Part shown: piece by piece, positions 44,986-53,211 of the stretch
Layout of the letters: each line of letters starts with the position of its first letter
Numbering within the stretch: position 1 is the first letter of the stretch
Assembly (NCBI RefSeq): GCF_001482405.1
Contig: NZ_LPXO01000006.1
Span: 62,001-126,000 of the forward strand
Source of the DNA: Pseudoponticoccus marisrubri
GTDB lineage: Bacteria; Pseudomonadota; Alphaproteobacteria; Rhodobacterales; Rhodobacteraceae
Length of the DNA stretch: 64,000 nt
Direction of reading: 5' to 3'
The notes under the pieces: generated by a model
What the model was told of the DNA's origin: nothing
Database searches by the model: none
The model's input: only the letters and a program-made list of their open reading frames with translations
Position numbers and translations under genes: made by a program

Positions 44986-45044
44986 GAGTATTTGGAGAAA
45001 GATGAAAGAGACAGGAACAGTCTTTCATCTTTCCGAAAATACTC
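44986..45044. terminator. Bidirectional terminator formed by a GAGTATTTGG...CCGAAAATACTC repeat element
   Basis: The left arm (44986-45009, GAGTATTTGGAGAAAGATGA...) and the right arm (45021-45044, ...TCTTTCCGAAAATACTC) match at 21 of 24 positions as an inverted repeat with an 11-nt loop. It lies between the convergent thiolase and pbpC genes, and each side ends in an A/T-rich segment, so it can terminate both. One arm of the same element occurs at 449-473, indicating a dispersed repeat. Confidence 0.75.
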
Positions 45045-45077
45045 ACTGCCTCGCGTCCCGCAGGCGCGTCGGTTCGG

Positions 45078-47093
45078 TCAGCGGAGCTCGATCGACACCC
45101 GGCCGGCCTGCCCGGCGGAATCGACCACCGAGAGGGTCGTGAAGCCGCGGCCGGGCAGCGGGGCGAGGAATTCCGGGCGGCGCAGTCCCGTGGCGAGCAC
45201 CGCCCCATCGGCCAGAAGCGTGTAGGGCGGCGTGCCGCCGCGCAGCTTGACGGGAATGCCCGCACCATCGGCCTGCAGACGGGCGCCTGCGGGCGGGAAG
45301 GTCAGCTGCAGGGCCGGGGTCGCGTCCCGCAGGCCGAAGCGCTTCAGCGGCTCGGGCAGCTGCGGGTGGCTGACGATCAGCGTCTCGGGCGGGGGCGGCG
45401 GCAGCGGCGCGGGACGCAGCCGGGCACGGCCCAGCGCCTCGAAGAGGAGCGGCGCGGCGAGGTCGCCGCCGAAGGCGCCCGGCACCGGCGTGCCGTCCGG
45501 GCGTCCGATCCAGACCCCGGCCACGTGCTGCCCGTCCCAACCCAGCGTCCAGGCATCGCGATGCCCGTAGGAGGTGCCGGTCTTGTAGGCCACGCGGCCG
45601 GGTCTTCCTGCGGCGGGCGGTGGGGCCAGGTCGGAGAGGATCTTGCCCACCTGCCAGGACGCGGCCCTGTCGAGAACGCGGGATGGGTGGCCGGCCGGAT
45701 CGGCTTGGCGCCAGCGCAGGGGCAGGGCCTCGCCGCCGCGGGCCATCATGGCATAGAGCTGCACCATTTCTTCCAGCGTCACGCCAACCCCGCCAAGGCT
45801 CAGCGCCAGTCCCGGGGCGCCGCCCTGCAGCCCGGGCTGCACCCCGCTCTCCCGCAGCGCGGCCATCAGGTGCGCCGGGCCCAGCGCCTCGGTCAGGCGG
45901 ACCACGGGGATGTTCAGCGACAGTTGCAGCGCGCGGCGGACCGGCAGCTCGCCCCGGTAGGTGCCGTCGAAATTGCCCGGCGCGTAGCTGCCGAACTGCA
46001 CCGGCGTGTCGAGGATCAGCGTTTCGGGATGGGCCAGCCCGCGTTCGAAGGCCAGCGCGTAGACCAGTGGTTTCAGCGTCGATCCGGGCGAGCGCTGCGC
46101 CGTCGTCATGTCGACGAAGCCCTGCCCCAGCGTCGCGGTATAGTCGGGCGAGCCGACCGAGGCGAGGATCTCGCCGCTCTGGTGGTCGGCCAGCACGATG
46201 GCCATGGAGAGCCGCGGATCGCGCCCCTGCATGGCGCGGCGGGCGAGGTCCTCCATGCTGCGCTGCAGCTCGGCCGAAAGCGTCAGGTCGTGCCGGCCCG
46301 GGCCCAGCGCCAGCGCGCGGTCGGCCATGTGGGGGGCCAGCTGCGGCATGGGCTGGCGGCCGAGCGGCGCCGGGTCGAGCTGGTCGGAGCACGCGGCCGA
46401 AAGCGGGATCACCCCGTCGCGCGCCATGCGCAGCAGCACCCGGTTGCGCGCTTGCCGCGCGGCCTCGGGGTGGCGGTCGGGGCGGCGGCTCTCAGGCGCC
46501 TGCGGCAGGGCGACCAGCAGCGCCGCCTCGGCCGGGGTGAGGCGCGCGGGCTCCTTGCCCAGCCAGACCAGCGCGGCGGCGCGCAGCCCCTCGATATTGC
46601 CACCATAGGGTGCCAGCTGCAGGTAGAGGGCGAGGATCTCGTCCTTGTCCAGCCGCCCCTCCAGCGCGAGCGCGAGCCGCATCTGGCGCAGCTTGCCGTC
46701 CCAGCGCCCGGTGCTGCCATCCTCGAGCAGGCGCGCCACCTGCATGGTCAGGGTCGAGGCGCCCGAGACGATCCGCCCGTGGCGCAGAGCCTGGAAAGCC
46801 GCGCGCAGCGTCGCCACGGGATCGACCCCGGCATGGCTGCGGAAGCGCTTGTCCTCGTAGGCGATCAGCATCTCGTAGAAGAGCGGATCGACCTGGTCGG
46901 GCGACAGCGCCATGCGCCAGATCCCGTCCTCGATCGTGTAGGCGCGCAGCAACGTGCCGTCGCGGTCGCGGATCTCGGGCGAGGTGGCGTGGACCAGCAC
47001 CGGGATCTCGGTCGCGGCGATCCAGTCTTCGGTGCGGTCGCGGACGAATGCCACGCACCACAGCAGCAGCACCAGCGCGACCAGCCGTGTCAC
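45078..47093 (-). CDS. pbpC: Penicillin-binding protein 1C
   Basis: Bifunctional peptidoglycan glycosyltransferase/transpeptidase, 671 residues with an N-terminal membrane anchor (VALVLLLWCVAFV). The glycosyltransferase motifs are YEDKRFRSHAGVDP and SGASTLTMQVARL. Penicillin-binding motifs are SPGSTLKP (Ser nucleophile), SLN and KTGTSYGHRDAW. The C-terminal BiPBP_C domain ends FTTLSVVDSAGQAGRVSIELR. The GTG at 47093 has GGGAGG 7 nt upstream and overlaps the preceding stop. Pairing of pbpC with an alpha-2-macroglobulin gene is well known (yfhM-pbpC in E. coli). Confidence 0.95.
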   Translation of the reverse strand: MTRLVALVLLLWCVAFVRDRTEDWIAATEIPVLVHATSPEIRDRDGTLLRAYTIEDGIWRMALSPDQVDPLFYEMLIAYEDKRFRSHAGVDPVATLRAAFQALRHGRIVSGASTLTMQVARLLEDGSTGRWDGKLRQMRLALALEGRLDKDEILALYLQLAPYGGNIEGLRAAALVWLGKEPARLTPAEAALLVALPQAPESRRPDRHPEAARQARNRVLLRMARDGVIPLSAACSDQLDPAPLGRQPMPQLAPHMADRALALGPGRHDLTLSAELQRSMEDLARRAMQGRDPRLSMAIVLADHQSGEILASVGSPDYTATLGQGFVDMTTAQRSPGSTLKPLVYALAFERGLAHPETLILDTPVQFGSYAPGNFDGTYRGELPVRRALQLSLNIPVVRLTEALGPAHLMAALRESGVQPGLQGGAPGLALSLGGVGVTLEEMVQLYAMMARGGEALPLRWRQADPAGHPSRVLDRAASWQVGKILSDLAPPPAAGRPGRVAYKTGTSYGHRDAWTLGWDGQHVAGVWIGRPDGTPVPGAFGGDLAAPLLFEALGRARLRPAPLPPPPPETLIVSHPQLPEPLKRFGLRDATPALQLTFPPAGARLQADGAGIPVKLRGGTPPYTLLADGAVLATGLRRPEFLAPLPGRGFTTLSVVDSAGQAGRVSIELR

Positions 47094-47647
47094 GACGCCG
47101 CCTCCCAGAGGCCCGGATAGGTGGTGACGAAGCCTTGCGCATCCACGGCGAGATGCGTCCGGTAACCGCTTTCCCGCGCCTCGTAGGCCACTAGCCCGCC
47201 GCGCTCGCGCGTGTAGCTCTGGGTCAGGATCCCGACCTGCGGGCCCGGCAGGCGCAGCCAGGCGGCGCGGGTGGACAGGCGGCCGACCTCGGGCAGGCGG
47301 CGCAGCGGCATCAGGTTGGTGGCCGGGGTAAAGCCCAGGTCCACGTCCTCGGCCCCGTCCAGCTGAGGCTGGGCCGTGTCGTTCAGCTGCCACGTACCGG
47401 TCGGGTCGCGCAGCAGACGCCAGCCCACCGCGCCACCGCCATATTCGCCCGAGATGTCGGCGCTGGTGGTGCGCCAGTCGCCATCCGTGCGCACCACGTA
47501 ATCGAGCGCGGCCCAGCCCGTCCCGTCGCGGAACCGGGCATGGCCCACCAGCATCCAGCCCGCGCCCAGCCGCGCAAGGCGGCACTTGTCCTCGCCATCG
47601 CGGTCCAGCGCGCGCCATTGCATGGTGGCGATCGTCTCGCCACTCAT
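47090..47647 (-). CDS. Putative glycolipid-binding (DUF1089) protein
   Basis: A 185-residue protein matching the glycolipid-binding family: LDYVVRTDGDWRTTSADISG, DVDLGFTPATNLMPLRRL and AWLRLPGPQVGILTQSYTRE are hallmark blocks. It has no signal peptide, so it probably acts in the cytosol or at the membrane. It is wedged between the alpha-2-macroglobulin gene and pbpC with overlapping stop/start codons on both sides (ATGA and the pbpC GTG), so all three must be translated from one mRNA. Its presence inside this otherwise standard pair is unusual. Confidence 0.85.
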   Translation of the reverse strand: MSGETIATMQWRALDRDGEDKCRLARLGAGWMLVGHARFRDGTGWAALDYVVRTDGDWRTTSADISGEYGGGAVGWRLLRDPTGTWQLNDTAQPQLDGAEDVDLGFTPATNLMPLRRLPEVGRLSTRAAWLRLPGPQVGILTQSYTRERGGLVAYEARESGYRTHLAVDAQGFVTTYPGLWEAAS

Positions 47648-50600
47648 GGGGTGATCGTCACGGATCCCGAGGCCGTGGTGGCGCGGTATTCGGGGCGGTA
47701 CATGTCCTCGACCAGCGCGGCCGGGTGGTGGAAGGTGCCGGGCGAGACGGCGCGCAGCACATAGGCCAGCCGGATCGGGTCATCGCCAGACTGGTCCACC
47801 GCGGCGATGAAGCGGTCGGTGCGGAACTCGGCATGTTCCGCCCGGGCGGGCTCCAGCCAGTCCAGCGCCCGCAGGTCGCCGGCGCGCAGCAGGTTGGGGT
47901 TGTCGATCTCGAACCCGGCAGGCAGCGCGTCATCGACGATCAGCCGGGCGCGGGCCTCCTCGGCCGGGCGCACAGTCAGCACCGCGACCAGCCGCGTGCC
48001 AGCGGCCACGGGGCCATCGACCGCCTCGCCCTCCATCGTGTAATAGGCCCGCTCCAGCGCGTAGCCATAGCCCGTCGCCTCGATATTGCCCTCGGGCTGG
48101 CCCAGCGTGGTCAGCGTGACCGGCGTGGGACCCTGGCCGGTATTGGTCAGGGTCATCGGCTCCAGCCCCGCGGCCTGCAGGCGCCGCACGAAGGGCCCGG
48201 TCAGCGCCTCGCCCTCCAGCTCCAGCCCCGAGACCGACGGGTCCTGCACCATGGCATGCGCGGCCAGCAGCGCCCAGGCCTGCTCCTGCGTCGAGAGCGG
48301 CCGCGTCGCCGAAGAGATGCGCTGCACCAGCGCCTCGGTCTCGACGGCGTTGGAGCGCGCCTCGACCGCCAGAGACAGTACGCCCGCGGCATCGCGCAGC
48401 CGGCTGCCGTAATCGGCGCGGTAGACCTGCGCGTCGGGCGTGCCGCGCGCGGCAAGGCGGTTGGCCGCCTTGCGGAACAGGGCATCGGCGCGCGGCTGGT
48501 CGCCATACATGGCCAGTGCCGCGCCCAGCTGCGCCTGCGCCAGCGGGGTCGACAGCGCGTCGGCCTTCTCGTCGGCATAATAGCGCAGATCCCCCATCGC
48601 CGCGGCGCCCTCGCGCGCCAGCACCAGCAGCGCATAGGCGATATCCTCGCCCCCCGTGTCGAAATCGGGGGCATAGGCGATGCGGTTCTTCAGGTTGTCC
48701 ATGGCGTTCTGGAAGGCAGGCCCCGGCACGTCATGCCCGGCGGCGCGCGCGCGGGACAGGAAATCGCTGACATAGGCGTCCAGCCAGAAATCCCCCGAAT
48801 AGGCGCCCCAGAGCCCGAAGGCCCCGTTCGGCGCCTGCCGCGCGAGGATCTGCGTGATCGACTGCGCGACGCGCAGGTCCATCCGGTCCTTGCCGCCCAG
48901 GCCCAGCGGCTCGGTGATCGCGGACATGTAGAGCAGCGGCAGCGCCTGCGAGGTCACCTGCTCGGTGCAGCCATAGGGGTAGCGGTCGAGCGCGGCCAGC
49001 AGCCCGGGCGCATCGAACCGCGCCAGCGGCCCGGCCGAGACCAGCGCGCTGGCGCCGCCCTCGCGGAACCCGGCAAAGATCTCGCGATCCAGCGTCAGGC
49101 TCTGGCCCGGGGCAAGCGACAGGCGCCGCGTCGTGCCGATGGCGGGATCGTTGGCGCGCACGCCCAGCGTCAGCGACTTGGTCAGGCGCTGCCCGTCCGG
49201 CGTGGTCAGCGCGATCTCGATCGCGTGGTCGCCCTCGGCCCCGGCGGTCAGCGGCAGGTCGAAGGCCAGCTTGCCGCCGGCCTCCAGCGTGACCGCCTCG
49301 GGCAGCGCGCCGGTGTCGAGCGTCACGCCCGTGGCCGTCACCTCCAGCGGCATCGTCCCGCCCGGTCCCTTGGCATGGGTCAGCTCCAGGTGCAGGCGGC
49401 TGTCATCCCCGGGGGCCAGGAATCGCGGCATCGCGGCCGTCAGCACCACCGGGTCGCGCACCAGCACTTCGGCCTCGGCCCCGCCCACGGCGCTGTCGGA
49501 CCAGGCCACGGCCATCAGCCGCACCGTGCCGTTGAAATCGGGCATGTCGAAGGCCAGCTCGGCCCGGCCGGAGGCATCCACCGTGACCGGCCCCTCGAAG
49601 AAGGCGACCAGTTCCTCGGTCGGCGGCGGGCTTTGCAGGCGCATCCCGGCCCCACCATCCCCGCCCGAGCGGATCGTGCCCATCGCGCCGTTCATGCCGT
49701 CGATCAGCCGACCATAAATGTCGCGGATCTCGACCCCCAGCCGGCGCTGGCCGAAATAATACCCAGAGGGATCGGGGCTGTCGAAACCGGTCAGGTTGAG
49801 GATCCCCAGATCGACCGCGGCCACGGTCACATGGGCCTGATCGCCCTCGCCCAGCCCGTCGATCTGCACCGCGGCGCGCAGCGTCTGGCGCGGGGCGGCC
49901 TCGGCGGGCGCATCGAAGCTGACCGAGAGCTTGCGCTCGCCCGGATCCACCGCGGCATGGGCCAGACCCAGCGCGCGGGCCGGGTTCTGGCCCTGCGCCA
50001 GGTCCATCGGCCGGATCACCTGCGCGGTGACATAGACGCCCGCGCCCCATTCCTCGGTCACGGGCAGCGCCAAGGTGGTCTCGCCCTCGGGCACCTCGAC
50101 CGTCTGCATCGAGATCACGCGGTCGGCCATCACCGTCACCAGCGCGCGGCCTGCGTAGCGCGGCACCATGCGCAGCGTGGCGGTGTCGCCCGGCGCATAG
50201 GCCTCGGCATCCAGCGACAGCTCCAGCATGTCGGGCGACTCCGTCGCGTCCGCCGGTGCGTACCAGCCGGCCGAGAAGGCGGCCGAGGCGGCGACATAGG
50301 CGCCGTCGGTGCGCTCGACCACGATCTCGTAGGCGCCCCAGTCCACGTCGCCCGCGACGCGCAGCGGCGTCTCGCCCAGCGTGCCGGTGCCGCGGGCGAC
50401 GGTGGTGCGGGTGGTCATCGGCTCCCAGTACCAGCTGCCATATTGCTGGTACCACTGGTAGCGCGTGCGCACCCGGTTGATCTGCCAGCTGACCTCCATC
50501 GCCTGCGGCTGCAGGTCCGGGCCCAGCGCGATCAGGTCGAACCCGGCCTCGGCCCCTTCGGGCAGCACGTCTTCAAAGGCCGGGCGGATGCCGATCATCG

Positions 50601-53085
50601 GCGCCGGCGCGGCGACGGGGCGGGTGATCTCGCGCTCGACCGGGCGGCCCGAGGCCTCGGCCAGACGCAGCGTGACGCGGGCGCGCATCGGGCGGCCCTC
50701 GGCGTCGAGATCGGGCATCGGCAGGTCCAGCGCGGCATGCCCCTGCGCATCGGTCACCAGATCGGCAGGAAAGCTCTCCGTCCGCACAGCACGCCGCGCG
50801 TCATGCCGCCCGAAGCTGTAACGCGGGAAGCTGTCCAGCGTGGTCTGCGTGGCCAGCTGCAGCTCGCCCTCGATCGACAGGTCGGCCCCCGGCGCGCCGA
50901 ACAGGTAGCGCGCATCGACCGACAGCGGCGGCGGAGCCAGCGGGTTGATCGGCCCGTCGGGCAGCGACAGGTCGAAATCGATCCGCTCGGGAACGAAATC
51001 CTCGACCAGCAGGGTCTGCGAGGCCAGCGCCTCGGCATCGGGATCGGCAAAGACCGCCAGCCGCCAGGTGCCGCGCGGGGCCGACCCCGCCACCGGCAGG
51101 GCAAAGACATGCCCGCCCGCGCGCCCGCCATCCGAGACATGGCGCGAATATTCGACCCCGTCGGGGCGCGACAGGATGGCGATCAGCGGCACGTCGGGCA
51201 CCGCTCGTGCCTTGGCATCGCGCAGCAGGGCGGTGGCGTGGATCACCTCGCCCGCGCGGTAGGCGCCGCGATCGGTGGTCAGGAACGTGTCGAGCGGCCC
51301 GGCCGGCGCGCGCCCGGCGACACCGCGATCGGACAGGTCGAAGGCCGGGTCGGTCAGCGACAGGAAGGCCATGTCCGTCTCGCCGCGCTTGGCGATCACC
51401 AGCGCGGGGGCCGAGCCGGCATCGCCGCGCAGCAGGCCGGGATCGAACCGCGCCAGCCCCGCGGCATCGGTGGTGGCGGTGCCCAGCACCCGGTTGGCCG
51501 AAGCCAGCAGCTCGACCTCGAGCCCCTCGATCGGCGCGGCATCACCCAGGTCGCGGGCGACCACGGTCAGCCCGTCGGTGCCCTGCATCGTGGTCAGGCC
51601 GATATCGGAGAGGATGAACCATTGCGTCGCGCGCGCGCGGTCACGCCCCTCGCCCGGCTCGATTGCGGTCAGCGCATAGACCCCGGCGGGCAGATCGCCC
51701 AGCGCCTCGCCGATGGGCAGGCGGGTCAGCATGTCGGCGTTCAGCCGGTTCTCGACCTCGCCGGTGCCGCGCCAGACCTCCTCGGCGATGTCCTCGCCGA
51801 AATAGCTCTCGTCGTAGCGGTTCAGCGGCCGGCCGAAATAGTTGTCCTGCATGGAGCGGATCAGGTTGCGGTCCGACACGCGGCGCAGGATCAGCTCCAC
51901 CTCGGACAGGTTCACCGTCTCGATCGGCAGGCCGGCATCGGCGGTGCGCGGCAGCACGTAGGCCCGCCCGGGGAACGAGACCGAGGGCGCGCGGTCGCGC
52001 ACGTAGGCGGTGATCTCGGTCTCGCGCACCAGTTCTTCGCCGCTCTCGGCCGGCAGGCGCGAGCGGAAGGTCACCGTGTAGCGCCCGCCATGTTCCACGC
52101 CCGAGATGCAGATCCGCTGCTCCTCGGCGCTGACGGCCAACCGCGGGTCGGGCAGCCGCACATAGGGCGCGTAATCCTGCCCGGCGCGGATCAGCGGTTC
52201 CGAGAACTCGGCACAGATGCGCGGATCGGCACTGTCGGCCTCGACCACGTGCTCGCGGATGCGAAAGCCGTACTTGCCGATGGCCTCGTCCAGCAGCGCG
52301 GTCACCTCGGGCGTAGCCGAGATCCGCTCGGCCAGCCGCAGCGCGGGGATCATGTCGCGCCCGCGCCCCTCGGCTTCGAGCATCCGCGCCAGGGTGAAGA
52401 GCGCCTCGACCCGCGGCACGTCGCCCTCGGCCCGCAGGTAGGCATTGATCGCGCCAAGAAAGGCCCGCGTGCGGTAGCGGCGTTTCTGGTTCGAGGGCGC
52501 GTCCGCGACATAGGCCATGGACCAGTCCGCATATTGCTGCCAATGCGCGCCGTCATCGGTCTGCGCCAGCGCCGCGCCGGTCCAGTGGATGGCGCCGCTC
52601 TGGTTGCCGCGGTCGCGGTTCTCGTCGGCGGCGTTCAGCAGCGCCTCGGGCGACCATTGCCCGCCGCCATGCCGCACCGCCAGCGCCGCGGCCTCGTCCC
52701 GCGCGCGGCGCAGGTCTCTATCAGACAGGAAGTCCAGCTCGGCGCGCCGGGTCTGCGCCAGCTCCAGCCGCTCGGCCCCGGCCTCGACCACGATGGCCGA
52801 TATCGCGCCCTCATAAGCCTGCCGGTCCGAGACCGAGGATTTCGGGAAACACGCGGCCGAGCGCTTGTTGAAGGTGAAGGCCCGGCAGGCCGGGTCGTTC
52901 AGGCAAACCCTCTGGCAGGCCTCCAGCGTGGTATCGAAGAGCGTTTGCAGATCCGCGCCGTAGAAATCCACGTCGCGCGTGACCACGAGGCGCCGGTCGG
53001 GCACGACATCCTGTGCAGGATCCTGTGCGGGGGCCGAGGTCGCCGCGACAAGGCCCGCGACGAGGGCGAGTACAAAACGACGCAT
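47644..53085 (-). CDS. Bacterial alpha-2-macroglobulin with N-terminal PAN/Apple domain
   Basis: A very large (1,813 aa) periplasmic protease trap. A signal peptide (MRRFVLALVAGLVAATSAPA) without a lipobox precedes a PAN/Apple module (ACQRVCLNDPACRAFTFNK, with conserved cysteines). Macroglobulin repeats follow (AYRAGEVIHATALLRDAK), then the thioester motif CTEQ (Cys1373) and a terpenoid-cyclase-like domain. In E. coli the homologue is a lipoprotein that protects the envelope from proteases; here export without lipidation is implied. The ATG at 53085 has AAGGAG 7 nt upstream. It heads the operon with the DUF1089 and pbpC genes, coupling protease defence to peptidoglycan repair. Confidence 0.95.
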   Translation of the reverse strand: MRRFVLALVAGLVAATSAPAQDPAQDVVPDRRLVVTRDVDFYGADLQTLFDTTLEACQRVCLNDPACRAFTFNKRSAACFPKSSVSDRQAYEGAISAIVVEAGAERLELAQTRRAELDFLSDRDLRRARDEAAALAVRHGGGQWSPEALLNAADENRDRGNQSGAIHWTGAALAQTDDGAHWQQYADWSMAYVADAPSNQKRRYRTRAFLGAINAYLRAEGDVPRVEALFTLARMLEAEGRGRDMIPALRLAERISATPEVTALLDEAIGKYGFRIREHVVEADSADPRICAEFSEPLIRAGQDYAPYVRLPDPRLAVSAEEQRICISGVEHGGRYTVTFRSRLPAESGEELVRETEITAYVRDRAPSVSFPGRAYVLPRTADAGLPIETVNLSEVELILRRVSDRNLIRSMQDNYFGRPLNRYDESYFGEDIAEEVWRGTGEVENRLNADMLTRLPIGEALGDLPAGVYALTAIEPGEGRDRARATQWFILSDIGLTTMQGTDGLTVVARDLGDAAPIEGLEVELLASANRVLGTATTDAAGLARFDPGLLRGDAGSAPALVIAKRGETDMAFLSLTDPAFDLSDRGVAGRAPAGPLDTFLTTDRGAYRAGEVIHATALLRDAKARAVPDVPLIAILSRPDGVEYSRHVSDGGRAGGHVFALPVAGSAPRGTWRLAVFADPDAEALASQTLLVEDFVPERIDFDLSLPDGPINPLAPPPLSVDARYLFGAPGADLSIEGELQLATQTTLDSFPRYSFGRHDARRAVRTESFPADLVTDAQGHAALDLPMPDLDAEGRPMRARVTLRLAEASGRPVEREITRPVAAPAPMIGIRPAFEDVLPEGAEAGFDLIALGPDLQPQAMEVSWQINRVRTRYQWYQQYGSWYWEPMTTRTTVARGTGTLGETPLRVAGDVDWGAYEIVVERTDGAYVAASAAFSAGWYAPADATESPDMLELSLDAEAYAPGDTATLRMVPRYAGRALVTVMADRVISMQTVEVPEGETTLALPVTEEWGAGVYVTAQVIRPMDLAQGQNPARALGLAHAAVDPGERKLSVSFDAPAEAAPRQTLRAAVQIDGLGEGDQAHVTVAAVDLGILNLTGFDSPDPSGYYFGQRRLGVEIRDIYGRLIDGMNGAMGTIRSGGDGGAGMRLQSPPPTEELVAFFEGPVTVDASGRAELAFDMPDFNGTVRLMAVAWSDSAVGGAEAEVLVRDPVVLTAAMPRFLAPGDDSRLHLELTHAKGPGGTMPLEVTATGVTLDTGALPEAVTLEAGGKLAFDLPLTAGAEGDHAIEIALTTPDGQRLTKSLTLGVRANDPAIGTTRRLSLAPGQSLTLDREIFAGFREGGASALVSAGPLARFDAPGLLAALDRYPYGCTEQVTSQALPLLYMSAITEPLGLGGKDRMDLRVAQSITQILARQAPNGAFGLWGAYSGDFWLDAYVSDFLSRARAAGHDVPGPAFQNAMDNLKNRIAYAPDFDTGGEDIAYALLVLAREGAAAMGDLRYYADEKADALSTPLAQAQLGAALAMYGDQPRADALFRKAANRLAARGTPDAQVYRADYGSRLRDAAGVLSLAVEARSNAVETEALVQRISSATRPLSTQEQAWALLAAHAMVQDPSVSGLELEGEALTGPFVRRLQAAGLEPMTLTNTGQGPTPVTLTTLGQPEGNIEATGYGYALERAYYTMEGEAVDGPVAAGTRLVAVLTVRPAEEARARLIVDDALPAGFEIDNPNLLRAGDLRALDWLEPARAEHAEFRTDRFIAAVDQSGDDPIRLAYVLRAVSPGTFHHPAALVEDMYRPEYRATTASGSVTITP

Positions 53086-53132
53086 CCAAAAGCTCCTTCC
53101 GATCAATGGTCTTCATGCTGCCACGCGGTCCC

Positions 53133-53157
53133 GTGGGTGACAAGGATTCGAACCTTA
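53133..53157 (-). other. tRNA 3'-end-like fragment
   Basis: The minus strand reads TAAGGTTCGAATCCTTGTCACCCAC, i.e. a T-arm (AAGG-TTCGAAT-CCTT) followed by an acceptor-like GTCACCC. No 5' half, D arm or anticodon arm lies alongside. It sits in the divergent promoter region of the macroglobulin and histidine-kinase genes. It may be a chance match or a remnant left by an integration event. Confidence 0.3.
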
Positions 53158-53211
53158 AACCCTTGTTCACGACAACCGGGCAAAACTGCCGCGGAATCGC
53201 GGAGGACCGGC

